Positions 11,011 through 21,523 of a stretch of DNA of 64,000 nt are shown here, one piece after another. The position numbers were made by a program, and so were the translations under genes. The DNA is from Rachycentron canadum (lineage: Eukaryota > Chordata > Actinopteri > Carangiformes > Rachycentridae), in contig CM076656.1 of NCBI GenBank assembly GCA_038496675.1, positions 14,458,638-14,522,637 on the forward strand. Direction: 5' to 3'. Position 1 is the first letter of the stretch. Every line of letters starts with the position of its first letter. The notes beneath the pieces are model-generated. The model ran no database searches, was not told where the DNA came from, and saw only the letters and a list, made by a program, of their open reading frames with translations.

Positions 11011-14000
11011 CTCGTGTACTAAAGTAAAATGTACTAATACAGCCATTTAAGATTAATCCAACACAAGTGAAAATCCTTCATGACAAACCCTTGCTAAATA
11101 AAGGCACATTAGTATTAACAGCAAAACATAAGTATAAAAGTAGATTTGGAAATATTATTATACCATTAGATTCCACACATTAGGAAGTTTATTGAAATGA
11201 TGGTGAAGCTATTAACAACTCAGAGACCCTGACTGACTACGAGGTTTTTGTAAAGACATCAGAACCCGGCCTTGTGGGAAACCATGCCATGTGTCGTTTT
11301 TTTAACAAGCTTGGAGCAATATCAGTGCAGGAACATGAACATCTTTGGCAGAGATAGAAGGTCGAAATGTAAGGAATGGGTTTGTCAAATTTAGGTGCCT
11401 CATATATATATATATATACTGGGGTGCCAACCCTAACCCCCCAAAAAAAAAGAAAAAAAAAAGTTTGGCAGACCAGTGCAACCAATGTAAAAAAGTTACA
11501 TTGTTTTTTTTTTGTTGTTGTTTTTTTTTTTCCTCTACCTGCTTTCTCTTTCTCTACCTGCTTCCCTGACAAGGCTACAGAAATGGAAGAGGTTCTGACT
11601 GGAGAAGAGGGTTTTATTTACAGGAAACTGTCTAGACAGTAGGCTGCTGAAGCACTGCAGTGTCTTCAGGGGTCTCAGAGTGAAAATAGTGTACTTTTTT
11701 TTTTTTTTTTTTTGTCGGCTACTATTTACAGATAAAGTTTGTTGCTACGTCAAGAAATTATCATGTTTGCCAATGCCGAGCGAACTACCAAACACTGATT
11801 TACGAAGGTTTTCGTTTATTAATGACCAGGATGCTGTTTTTGCTTGCTAAGCCCAGTTATACATCACTCACAGCTGTATGCCACTCCCTCTCCCCTCCAT
11901 GTTTCGATCTCCTCTTTATTTGCCTTCTTTCAGTAGGAACACCATCCCAGTAACATTTTGGGCTCCACGCCGCCACGCTTCTTTATTGCTTCTCCTCCCT
12001 GGTCCTTACTCCTCCTCATTCCCACCTTATACCTGCCTCCAATTTCAACCATCCTTCGCCCAACTCTCTGTTCTGCTCTCAGATGACATGTTCCTTTTTT
12101 TCTTTTTCTTTTTTTTTTCCTATATTAGTATTTATTGCTTCACTCTCTGTGTCTCTGCCAAACACTTCTCACATTACCGATGTTCTTGACTTTCCTCTCA
12201 ACCATTTAAAAGGAAAAAGGTAGGCCAGGCATTTCTCTTAATGTCAAACCAAAGATGGTAATGTCATGGTAGTAAACAGACCAAATCTGTGTTGCATGTA
12301 AAGTGTTTTGAATCCAGCCAGGTTCACATTCACGTTCAAGTGGTAAGTAAAGCCAAGGTAAAGCCAAGAAGCTTCACGCAGAAGCAGCCACACCCAAAGC
12401 CAAGAAGCCAGATTCTACGAGGCCCTCGTGCTTCCTTTTCGGGGAGACAGTGCAACCCCAGTCCCAGTCCCACGGGCAACGAATACATCTGACTTCCTGT
12501 CTGGCCTTATTGAAACGCACATCGCCAATGCAAAGCTTTGCTGACGACAGTAACACGCCAATTTGCGTCATCTACGCGCTGTGCTGCACCAGAGTAAATT
12601 CACATATTATTATTATAGAATGACATTGATTGGATGGCAGGCAGCGTTTACATCGCACACGTTGACTTATTTCAGATAAATGTTGCATTTGGTAGTAATT
12701 ATTAACAAGAGCGACTTATCGCCCATTCATGTCACAGAATCTCAAAATGATGGGAAGGCAAAGGAATCAGATATAAATTTGTTCCTATGTTTACTTTTCT
12801 TTATTCCTTCTTTAAGTTTATTATTCTAAAAATGGCTAATATTTAGTGGCCATTATGAATTTAATGTCTCATTGTATGTTTCCATTATTTTACTGATTTG
12901 AATTATTATTTTTTTTTACCTATCTATAAATATGTTTATTGTAAATTCACACTTCCCTTATAGCTCTTATAGCTCTTATAAACCCTGATAAAGTTTCCCC
13001 TTTGCCCAAATGACCCTGGCATGGCATGATACTCAAGGACACCAGAAAGTCTGGAAAGGAAGTAATGAGGTTTAAGGGAAATGTAATCTAACACTACACT
13101 GATATGAGCACAACACTGCCAGCCAGATTTATTTGCTTATAGTAATTATATCAAGGTGCAACATTATTATTATTGTTTTTTTTTAGTTTTTTTTTTTTTA
13201 TGTGCACAAGCATTGTCTCTGCTCTCCTGTTGTCTTTTTCTCCTTTCTGTCGATCCCATCCTTCATCTAACACTGTGCATGGATGGCTTGTTAGTTTTGG
13301 CAATTTGCATGCTGATAACCAGGAGAGTCTTTTCACTGTGACCCCAGCCTCATCACATCACACACTCCATTGCCGCAGACTGATAAGACCCTCGCAAACA
13401 AACACACAGACACGGACGCACACAGCGATGCACTCGCCCCACAGTTGTCACCGAGCCAATTTAGACCAATCAGCCCTGCAGCCTACAACTGTACGCAGAC
13501 AAAGCCAAATTGTCTCTTTGATATGAGCCAGTGTGCTAAAGAGGGACCAAATTAAATCTTAATCCCTTGTTTTTTTCTTTCTCACTGCGTCTATTTTCGT
13601 TGTATGTGTAATGTGTATGTGTACAATAAACAATCATTTATGCACAGCATGCTTGCATGATCATGGGTGTGTATAACTTGCGGCATGTGTTAAATGTGCA
13701 CATGTAGATGTGTATACATCTCAGTATGTGTGTGTGGGTGGCCTGAGTGAAATGTCACTAGTTAGTGGCATTGAACATCGTGAAGCAACACAACTATCTG
13801 CTAATTGGCCAATTTGTGAGAGCTTCCCAGTGGGTTGACAAATAAAGCGCTCGTTTTGCCGTTCCTCTCCCCTTCATGGATGTTTTTTTAATGAAAATGG
13901 AGGAATGAAAAAAAAAGGTTAGAGCCTTTGCCGTGACTGCCTCAAAAACAAAGCAGGAAATAATAAGAAAGAGGATGCACTTGCTATAAAAGAAAGTTGA

Positions 14001-14101
14001 AGTAAAAAATCATCAAGGTGCAATGGTGCTTCTGGCTTTGTCAGCTATAATAAGACAGCACCGGATTCATTTAGCAAAGATGACAAAGCGAGCATAACAA
14101 T

Positions 14102-14140
14102 GTCTCTCTCTCTCTCTCTTTCTGTTTTTTTTTTTTTTTT
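14102..14140. repeat. (CT)n followed by poly(T)
   Basis: Nine CT units, then TTCTG, then a T run ending in GTAG. It looks like a splice-acceptor pyrimidine tract, but nothing coding follows. Confidence 0.9.
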
Positions 14141-14301
14141 GTAGCTCAGCCTCTTCCAGTGCACACACTCTCTGAGCCTTCCCCAGTCTCAGTCTTTTTC
14201 AATCCTTTTTTTTTTTTTTGTCGCTTCACCTCTTATTCTTCCGTGGGCTCTCTCTGACCCTTTGTCTTTGTCAGTCTATTTCAATCCCCCCATTTCTATC
14301 G

Positions 14302-14336
14302 GTCTCTCGCTGTCTCTCACTGTCTCTCACTGTCTC
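14302..14336. repeat. 10-bp tandem repeat, about 3.5 copies
   Basis: The unit TGTCTCTCAC is repeated (the first copy has CTCGC) within a pyrimidine-rich stretch. Confidence 0.85.
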
Positions 14337-15580
14337 CATAACCCTCATATTGATTTTCAAAAGAGTTTACACCTTTTGTTTATGAGACAAATTGAATCTG
14401 TCAAGCACTGAAAAAAAAAACACCAATGATGTTTATGATGTTTTATCTCCTTTTTATCCTCCTTATGAAACTGAATCGTTAGAATTTTATATATAATTAA
14501 GTAATAATAATTCTTAAAATAAATTATGAGCAACACTAACTGCATACACAGTGTGCTGCTACCAAAAACAATGTTGCCAAGTTACTAAACAAGCAGAGGA
14601 TTTAGCAGCAGGAGTCCAACATTTTCTTTTTCTCTCTTTTTTTTAAATTTTTTTTTTTTTGGTGGAAAAGCTGGTGGAAACCAAAATGTAGTTAAAAAGA
14701 GAGAATGACAAACTTTCATCCTGTGAATTTCAACATTCTCCATATGTGCTGGATGTGTAAGCCTCTGTTAATGAGATACTCTTTGCCCCCACAGTTTTGG
14801 CAACGGCGGGGTTGTAATCTGTTGCCGCTGTGCTCACGATGTGATGCAATGTCCCCAAGTTGCCAAAATATTGTTCACGCAGACTTAAGCTGCGTTACAA
14901 TAAGGTACCTGTAACATATGATGCTGGTCGTTTAGTCAGATTGGATGTAGTCACAGTAGTGGAGTCGTGCCGCCGCCAATTCAATATACGGAACATCAAC
15001 CGCTCTGGGCAGCAGACACGGTGGCAGCAGACACAGCAACAGCAGCATGATGTGAGAAAGACCCATATGTCTAGATGTCTTTGCCACTCTACTACCTTGC
15101 TCTGTCACACCGTTACACTCTGCTCATCTCTCTTCCTCAATACCCTTTTCTGTCTTCCTCTCTGCTTCCCTCCATCACTCTTCCTCAGGCATACAGTACT
15201 AGCACATAACAATTAAAAACATGGGCAACAGAAAGTGCGTCTATTGTAGGACAAAAAGGCAAACAAAGACTGCAAAAACAAGTACAAGCAGCTCATTATC
15301 GTTTTATTGTTAATAGTAGTCAGGACAGGAGCAAAGAGAGGAAGTCGGGTGGTGAATAGAATATCAAAGTCAGCTTTAGGAGGAGGTTGCATTGGATGCG
15401 TGGAGCCACTCAGAACTCAGAAGTCATTTTTTTTTTTTTTTTAATCTGTGACCTTTCCACAACCTCAATTGAGTGATTATTAACCAAAACGATTTAAAGT
15501 ATTTTATATATAATCTGTAACCTAGTGCCAAAGCTTACCCAAACTGCCCCTGCCTCCATAGAGGCATTGGAGGGCAGGGA

Positions 15581-15622
15581 CCTATCTATATACATATATC
15601 TGTAGATATATATATAGATAGG
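15581..15622. repeat. AT-rich imperfect inverted repeat plus GGAT tract
   Basis: The left arm CCTATCTATATACATATATC (15581-15600) and right arm GATATATATATAGATAGG (15605-15622) pair around TGTA with a small mismatch or bulge. A GGAT/GGGT-rich tract follows to about 15650. Confidence 0.85.
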
Positions 15623-16034
15623 GGGTGGATGGGTGGATGGATGGGGGTGGACATGTTAAATTTAAGTTTAACTGCATCAATGTGTTGTTGTAAAAATTTG
15701 GCATCGCCATGTAAAAACACTACTTACAACAAGCACAAAGGGACAGCTGGAAGTCTGTCAATATACAATGTGCAACAAAATAAGTGACAATAATAACTGT
15801 AAAAGTTTTTTGTTTTTTTTTATTGCCTCCAAAATGACTAATTTTTTCAACATATGACACAAAGGAATGGTTGTTTTCACTCCCATGTCAACCACCATGC
15901 TAAAATAATCATATGCCTGACATATGCATTTAAACAGTAAGATTTGTTTCAGAAAACCTATAAGCAACTGCAGCAATTCAACCCTTGGCACAATTAGCAG
16001 ACAGCTAAAGACAGTTAAAGGTAGTCAGATTAAT

Positions 16035-16310
16035 AAACAAGCTGTTATCCCGCACTCTATAATTCTGGCGGCACCTTTTAAGAGTCTGCTTTTTGAGGAG
16101 ACCTGGAAGGGAAACTGAAGTGCGTCAACATGTTTCTTTAGGTAATGCTTGGACACGAATCCTCCAACCGTTGCTGAGATGGAATTTGTAACTGATTTGA
16201 TGTGACAGTCAATGATTACGCCACAATTCCTGACTTGGCTCCTGGTTTTCAAAGATCAATATGACTGCTGAGTGCGGCCCTTTCCTCCTTCGCTCCCAAG
16301 ACATTTTCTT
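16035..16310 (-). pseudogene. LINE (L2/Rex-like) reverse transcriptase C-terminal fragment
   Basis: On the minus strand the translation gives AKEERAALSSHIDL, then SQVRNCGVIIDCHIKSVTNS, then GFVSKHYLKKHVDALQF, then SKSRLLKGAARII. These follow, in order, the segment of fish L2/Rex-like LINE proteins downstream of the reverse-transcriptase palm. The usual forms are GPK-E---LSSHID, QVRNLGVIID, HIKSVT, GF-SK-DLEK-VHAF and LQLIQNAAARVL. There is at least one frame change (between HIDL and SQVRN) and many substitutions. The active-site part, the N-terminus and the 3' tail are absent, so it is a small dead fragment. It abuts the 21-bp repeat at 16450. The family call is from remembered motifs. Confidence 0.7.
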
Positions 16311-16449
16311 CAGGTTTGCCTCGTCCAACACCAGCGGTTATTAGGAAAGCAAAGGCTCATGCATGGCTGGATTACTGAGCGGGGGCCGACCGGGGCGCCG
16401 GCTCGGGAGGTTAGAGAGCCCTCGAACAGAGCCTCTGTTTGAAGAGGCA

Positions 16450-16585
16450 TTTGTAAAGCGACTACAAAGAGATGCAAAATGGCTACAAAGACGCGTAAAA
16501 TGGCTTCAAAGACTGGTGAAGGACACAAAGAGATGCAGCTATAAAGCAACACAAAATGAGACCGCAAAGAGACTAAAAAATGGCC
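16450..16585. repeat. 21-bp minisatellite of the fish 'ACAAAGAGAYGCAAAATG' type
   Basis: Three regular 21-bp units start at 16462, 16483 and 16504 (consensus CTACAAAGAGATGCAAAATGG). More diverged AAAGAGATGC/AAAGAGAC units follow to 16585. I recall this motif from dispersed fish repeats. It keeps both strands open and so explains the 87- and 104-codon frames here. Confidence 0.8.
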
Positions 16586-16939
16586 AAATCTGGGTATTTT
16601 GTGTCTCTTTGAGTTGGGGCGCATAGGTCACAAGGATGGGGATCCTTTTTGAAAGTTGGTGCTCTGGGACCATTGTGTCACAATCCAACCGTGGCCAAAG
16701 GGTAGGCAGTAGTTTCAGTCACACATCAGGCTTCAGCTGCCTTTGTATATGAAAATCGTTATTACATTGCACACACCCTTTCAATGTGCTTCCTTTAGAT
16801 GTTTTTTTTTTTGTTGTTGTTGTTGCTGTTCGTTTCATCCTGTCTTCCTGATATCGTTTATTGCATTGAATCAGAAATTGATTGAATTTTGGAAAGCAAC
16901 TTGCATAATATGCTCTGTGTGTGGATTCATTATGTCATA

Positions 16940-18000
16940 ATTGAACAAATGAGCAAATGATCTCACTGCCCTGGTCGTCATCAATTCCAATGACCTCGCA
17001 GGACTGCGCTGCCCCGTCATTTGTGAGAAAGCGGCTCCTCCTGGTTAACCGACTTGTATTGCAGACTCTCAGATGCTCTTTGCTCATGTTCAGGGCTTTA
17101 AATATTTTCACTGGGATGTGCCTCGAGTGTTTCAGTGCACTCGCAGGCGCCGCGTGTTGTATCTTGTTCCGTCGTGTAAGAACTTTTATCTCGAGTGGAA
17201 GTTCTGGTCCGTTGTTCAACATTTCCCGAAGCAGCTCTCGCTGACTCAAGATTTTGTTTCTTTGGAAATCATTACAAGACGAGTGGTCAAGGAATTGTTT
17301 GAGCTGCGAACACGAGTCTGAGTGTATCTAAGCAGTAGCACAAGTTGTTCAATTTTTCTCCTCAATAGTGTGTTATAAATCTGTGAATCTTTCTTGCCTA
17401 AATCTGAGCATGCAGTAAACTCAGGATGTAAACCGTCTTATACTTCCTTCATCCAATCCAACTGCCTTCCCACATCTACTCTACATATATTTTTTCATAC
17501 TTACTATCGACTTCATTATTGGAAAAGTTCATTTTGACCTTATGTTGGCACTAGATGATATGTGATAGTCAAAATTAATTGTAAGGGGAACGTAAATGTC
17601 TGGAGAAGAATCAATTTAAAAACAGCCTGGCACTGGAGGAAAGGTCTGAGGATAACCAAAGTCAGGATGCTTTGTCCAGAGGGGACCACGAATGAAACAT
17701 TGTAATCACAAGTAAAACTGTGACCTCTTCATGGCAGAAAATGAAAAGTCAGATCGTAAGGATTCAGAGCTCAAGATCGAGAAACTTTGGGAAAACTGTT
17801 TGCAGTTTCATCTTAGTAATATGACCTGTATCACGAACAGCTTCTCCCATTGACATGGTTTGGAATGTTTCACTTAGTGCAGAGACTATGAAGCAGCCAG
17901 CCTAGTTCAACAACAGCCACTGAGCACAGTAACTTCAGACTAAGATCCAGATTAAGCCCTATTTTTTGTACAGAGAATAGAATAGAACAGTATAGAGCAT
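16940..18000. other. Non-coding stretch with three overlapping open frames, no gene recognised
   Basis: Frames on both strands overlap at 16935-17321 (95 and 82 codons on plus, 104 on minus). None resembles a known family, and open frames in several phases argue against real coding. The rest to 18000 is AT-rich with nothing recognised. Confidence 0.5.
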
Positions 18001-18046
18001 AAGTCAGACCTGGCAACCTCTTTTGAGAGGTTGCCAGGTCTGACTT
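18001..18046. repeat. Perfect 21-bp-arm inverted repeat (hairpin), 4-base loop
   Basis: The left arm 18001-18021 (begins AAGTCAGACCTGGCAACC) and right arm 18026-18046 are exact reverse complements around TTTG. Pairing stops at both ends of the arms. This is short-hairpin geometry, much shorter than a normal pre-miRNA. The arm resembles GTTGCCAGGTCT-type transposon ends, so it may be two fused terminal repeats. Confidence 0.95.
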
Positions 18047-18379
18047 CTGCTAAACCCTGTGAGAAAATGAATGTAAATATCCACATCCGGCAGAATCATG
18101 TTGAACTTTTGAACTCAAAACATCAAACCATAATTTGATTCTCTGTGTATCTGCGGATGTGTTTGTACCCCTGCATACCCTCGTTCAGAGGCAGTTCATT
18201 TCAGTGCATCTTCAGGCAGCAATACTGTGATGATTTTTTTTCAGACTGAAGCCTCAGTTACACTCCCTTTGCGGCTGTGCGCGTGGCCGCGGGCACCGCA
18301 GACCCTTGGCTGCTGCTTCCTGGTCCGCTTGGAGGAGCACGAGCACAGTCGTGGGACACAACGGACTGGGGGATGTTCG

Positions 18380-18545
18380 CACAAAGCCTCACTAGCTTGA
18401 GTCCTTTAAACTTGTAAAAACTTGTAACGGACAATAAAGTTGGACTGAATTGAGAAGAGCGGTTAGAACATAATCTGCTTATCTTTATATCTTGGATCTT
18501 ATCTTATACCCTGGATAGGTTGCCAGTCTATCACAGGTGTAATGA
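18380..18545. repeat. Possible retroposon tail and dispersed-repeat fragment
   Basis: ACAATAAAGTTGGACTGAATT (split across 18430-18451) resembles the 3' end of fish LINEs. Shortly after, CCCTGGATAGGTTGCCAGTC and CTATCACAGG (about 18508-18538) resemble a common dispersed fish repeat (CCCTGGACAGGTCGCCAGTC...). Both matches are short. Confidence 0.35.
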
Positions 18546-18549
18546 GATT

Positions 18550-20870
18550 AGTCCACTGCAATTACACTGCGCCTTCTTTTTCTTTTCTAATCAAGTTGTA
18601 GCTACTGACTAAGAGTCTATTGGCTTCATTTGAAAACAACATTGTTCATGAAGTTAATTCAGCCAAGTTGACACTGATATTAAATTTTCTGAGAGACCAG
18701 TGTGGATGAAATATGTCTCTCCCACTTGACCTACTGTGAATGTTAGAAAAACACGGGAATAATGAAGTTGTGTCTAAATCCGAGATGCTTTGCACAAAGA
18801 ATGGGCGTTTTCTTTCGAAAGTTTGCAGTATCACTGCGCCCTTGGGCGGGGCACACCGACCACAAGCCTCCTTTCGCTCACACTCTTGATTCCTCTATCG
18901 GGGCATTAAGATGCATCAACACATACTGGCCCTGGTAATCAGCCAATTTAGGGATTAAATGAGCACAGCGAAAGGCAAGCGAAACGTTGTCTCAGCGCAG
19001 CATGACCAGACAAACACAATCAGCCACATGTTAAAGTGTGCCACGCGTGTGCAAAAAAAACATGCGTGCATCCACGTGCTGGTTATCATGTTGGCTCGTC
19101 ACAAGGTTGAGTGTTTGTGGGAGCCTCATCCCCGCTTGTTTTCTCGTGTCTCGGCCATGGCCCTCAAGTGTCCATCATCCCAACTGAGTCAAAAGGTGGT
19201 GGAGGGTGCGAGTAGGTACACATACGAGGGGATCCGTGTGTATATAATGGACATATATATATATGTGCACGTCTGTGCATCCTGCAGGCTGCAACACTCC
19301 AAACTGCTACTGAAGTGTCTGTAATACATCAGCTCTAGCAGCCTCATTTAGACAACTTGCTCTCCAAACACAGGATGAATAATTCTCTTTGAGCCTCCTC
19401 CTGCCTCCTTTTTATCCTCCCCTCTCTACCCCCCCCGCCGCCGCCAAACACACACACCCCACCCCACCCTTTTTTTTTTTTTTTTTTAAAGGATAAGACA
19501 ATTTTTGTTGGAGAGAAGCAGCAGCCTTGAGACGCTCTTCCTCCAGGCTGAGATGGATTTATGATGCGCTGTCAACTCGTGGAGGGAGAGAGAGAATGAG
19601 AAAGCATAGTAAACATGTTTTCCTCCTTCCTGCCATAATTTGAGGGGAGGAGGGCAGCAAAAGGGAACACAGCTGGGTGCGTTTTCATAATCCCTCTCAT
19701 TGAAAATGAAAACAAGAAAATATCCTCATGCAAAGGAAGAGGTGAGGCGAGTGAAGCCCAGATAAAGACGTTTCCTGCAATGATCGTGGGAAGTTACAGA
19801 CAGGACTTTAAAAAAAAAAAGTGTTTAATAGGGGCAAGTGTGCACTCTGAGTTGCAGGCAAGGATGTTGTGGAGGGCCCATCAGAGGGCCCATCAGTGTA
19901 GCAAACCCATTTTATATTTGCAGAAAGAAAGTTTCCCTGACCAGTGTTTCTGACCTTCTCCACTTGGGATTCGGTAAAACAAACTAGTACTTGAAACCCT
20001 TGTCAGGAGCTGTATGTGAACCAAAATGTGACAGATTCACACTGTTTTTTTTTTTTTTTTTTTATTACAATTTTTTTTTGAGGCCACACTGAGCAAAAGT
20101 ATTCAGTTCCAATTTAAAAGAGAAAACTGACCAGAAAGCACACAAAATATAAATCCCTCCTATGTAACCGCATCCTTATCTTGGTCATCGTTTCACAACT
20201 TTCCTAATTTATGCAGGAGCTCAAGATAAAGAATGACTGTGGTGTAAAGCATCAAGTTCATAATATAATGGGCGGTGCAAGCGAAACACAGATAAGATAG
20301 GATACATATAACATGGCCTATAGTGGAACTCAATTATGACATGTTGGCATAGTAGTTATCTGTTGTCAGTTGTCTCCTATAAAACTAAAAGGCTGGAGCT
20401 GTAATGCAATAAGCTTCAAGTTAAATTTTACCGCTACCTCCCCTCACATAAGGAGAGCGGGCTAAGCCCAAAGATGAAAGCAATGCATCTCTACATACAT
20501 CAGATGAATCAAAATGGCCCTGTTCTCTCATTTGTTCTGCTGCTCTGAATGCTTGTAATATACGGTATACTGTATCCTACTGCAGGAGCCGTTTTTAACG
20601 TTCTTAAACAGACGTACGACATCCTGTGCAGGGAAATAAAAATCTTAAATGAACTGATAATTGGCGGGGGTCGCCAACTGTCATGATCTACTCTGACGCC
20701 CCACTATGACATTGTCTATATATATATATATATATTTTTTCTGTTTCAGTCGCCCATCATTTTCGGTTCAGACCCAGTCGGCTGACTGAATGTTGTATGT
20801 GGTATGGACGGTCTATGCAGTGTTGCGTCAGTCGCTGGCCGAATTTTTCATAAATCAAGGATTAGAACTT
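18550..20870. other. Non-coding stretch with simple repeats
   Basis: Contents are an (AT)n tract at about 19253-19264, a T-run at 19470-19487 after C-rich sequence, a 12-bp duplication at 19872-19895, T-runs near 20045-20063, and (TA)n at 20716-20734. The 121-codon frame at 18959 is not recognised as a gene. Confidence 0.6.
20716..20734. repeat. (TA)n microsatellite
   Basis: About nine TA units followed by a T-run. Confidence 0.93.
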
Positions 20871-20872
20871 TT

Positions 20873-20936
20873 TTAGCATGCTAAGTTAGCATGCTAAGTT
20901 AGCATGCTAAGTTAGCATGCTAAGTTAGCATGCTAA
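20873..20936. repeat. 13-bp tandem repeat with palindromic core, 4.9 copies
   Basis: The unit TTAGCATGCTAAG is repeated at 20873, 20886, 20899, 20912 and 20925 without any mismatch. The core TTAGCATGCTAA is a perfect 12-bp palindrome, so every unit can self-pair and the array can fold in many registers. A single related TTAGCATGCTAA occurs at about 28988. Confidence 0.98.
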
Positions 20937-21509
20937 TCAGCTAGCCCCGGCCTAATCGTCTCGTCTCTTGTCAATACCAAGTCACTGTAGTTTAGAGGAC
21001 GAATTATAACCCATTGTATTTGCCAATGGGCTGATGGCCATGGCTCTTGGCAAGACTGTTAAGTAAATAACTATTAATGCTAATGTTGGATATGCAGCAA
21101 TAGCAAAAAAAAAAAAAAAATTAAGACTGTTCATTTGGTTTGGATGATGTTCATTTGGAAAATCTGTTTTTTTTTTTTTCTTCTGTACTTTTCCCCTCTC
21201 CCACTCACCTGAATGTCACTTCAAGTACATACAAGTAAACTTCTGGCAAGCAGAGTTTACACTGGAGACGAGCGGAATTATCTCACTGCAATACCAGATT
21301 TTTTTTTTTTTGCTCCACACTTATCATAAAAAAAGCTGGATTTGAAGCCACTAAATGCTTGACTAAATTACTTATTAAAGCAACACTTTTCCAAGACCTT
21401 TCCTTTTTCTTTCTTCTCTGGCGCAGACAGGATAAACTCACAAGTCCCTTCAACTGAGCAAAAAAGAAAAAACACCACTTCAGCATCCTATGATTTGCCC
21501 AGAATGTTG

Positions 21510-21523
21510 GTTCCCATAGCAAC
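21510..21523 (-). promoter_or_regulatory. RFX X-box-like motif
   Basis: The minus strand reads GTTGCTATGGGAAC, a good fit to the RFX X-box form GTTRCC-NN-RGNAAC. One such site is expected by chance in long DNA, and no promoter features surround it. Confidence 0.3.

Larger units (their letters stand above)
11250..15990. other. Non-coding stretch with homopolymers and short tandem repeats
   Basis: Contents are (AT)n at 11401-11419, T-runs near 11696-11713 and 12097-12118, a (TATAGCTCT)-type 9-bp repeat near 12956-12982, (CT)n at 14102-14119, a TCTCTCACTG repeat at 14302-14336, an AT-rich inverted repeat at 15581-15622 and a GGAT-rich tract at 15622-15650. No coding exon is recognisable. Confidence 0.6.

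Noticed and set aside
14120..14160. Pyrimidine tract ending in GTAG, like a splice acceptor
   Set aside because: T-runs ending in AG are common here. No coding sequence follows and no matching donor was seen.
16935..17321. Overlapping frames of 95, 82 and 104 codons on both strands
   Set aside because: Open frames in several phases with no recognised domain or splice context suggest chance. Conservation or RNA data could reopen it.
18959..19324. 121-codon frame with ATG
   Set aside because: It matches no family I know, is partly AT-repeat derived, and has no splice or promoter context.
20085..20110. GAGCAAAAGTATTCAG as a possible Tc1-type terminal repeat
   Set aside because: A single short match without TA flank, partner end or transposase trace.
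20873..20936. Regular repeats considered as a CRISPR array
   Set aside because: The 13-bp units are contiguous with no spacers, and the DNA is vertebrate.
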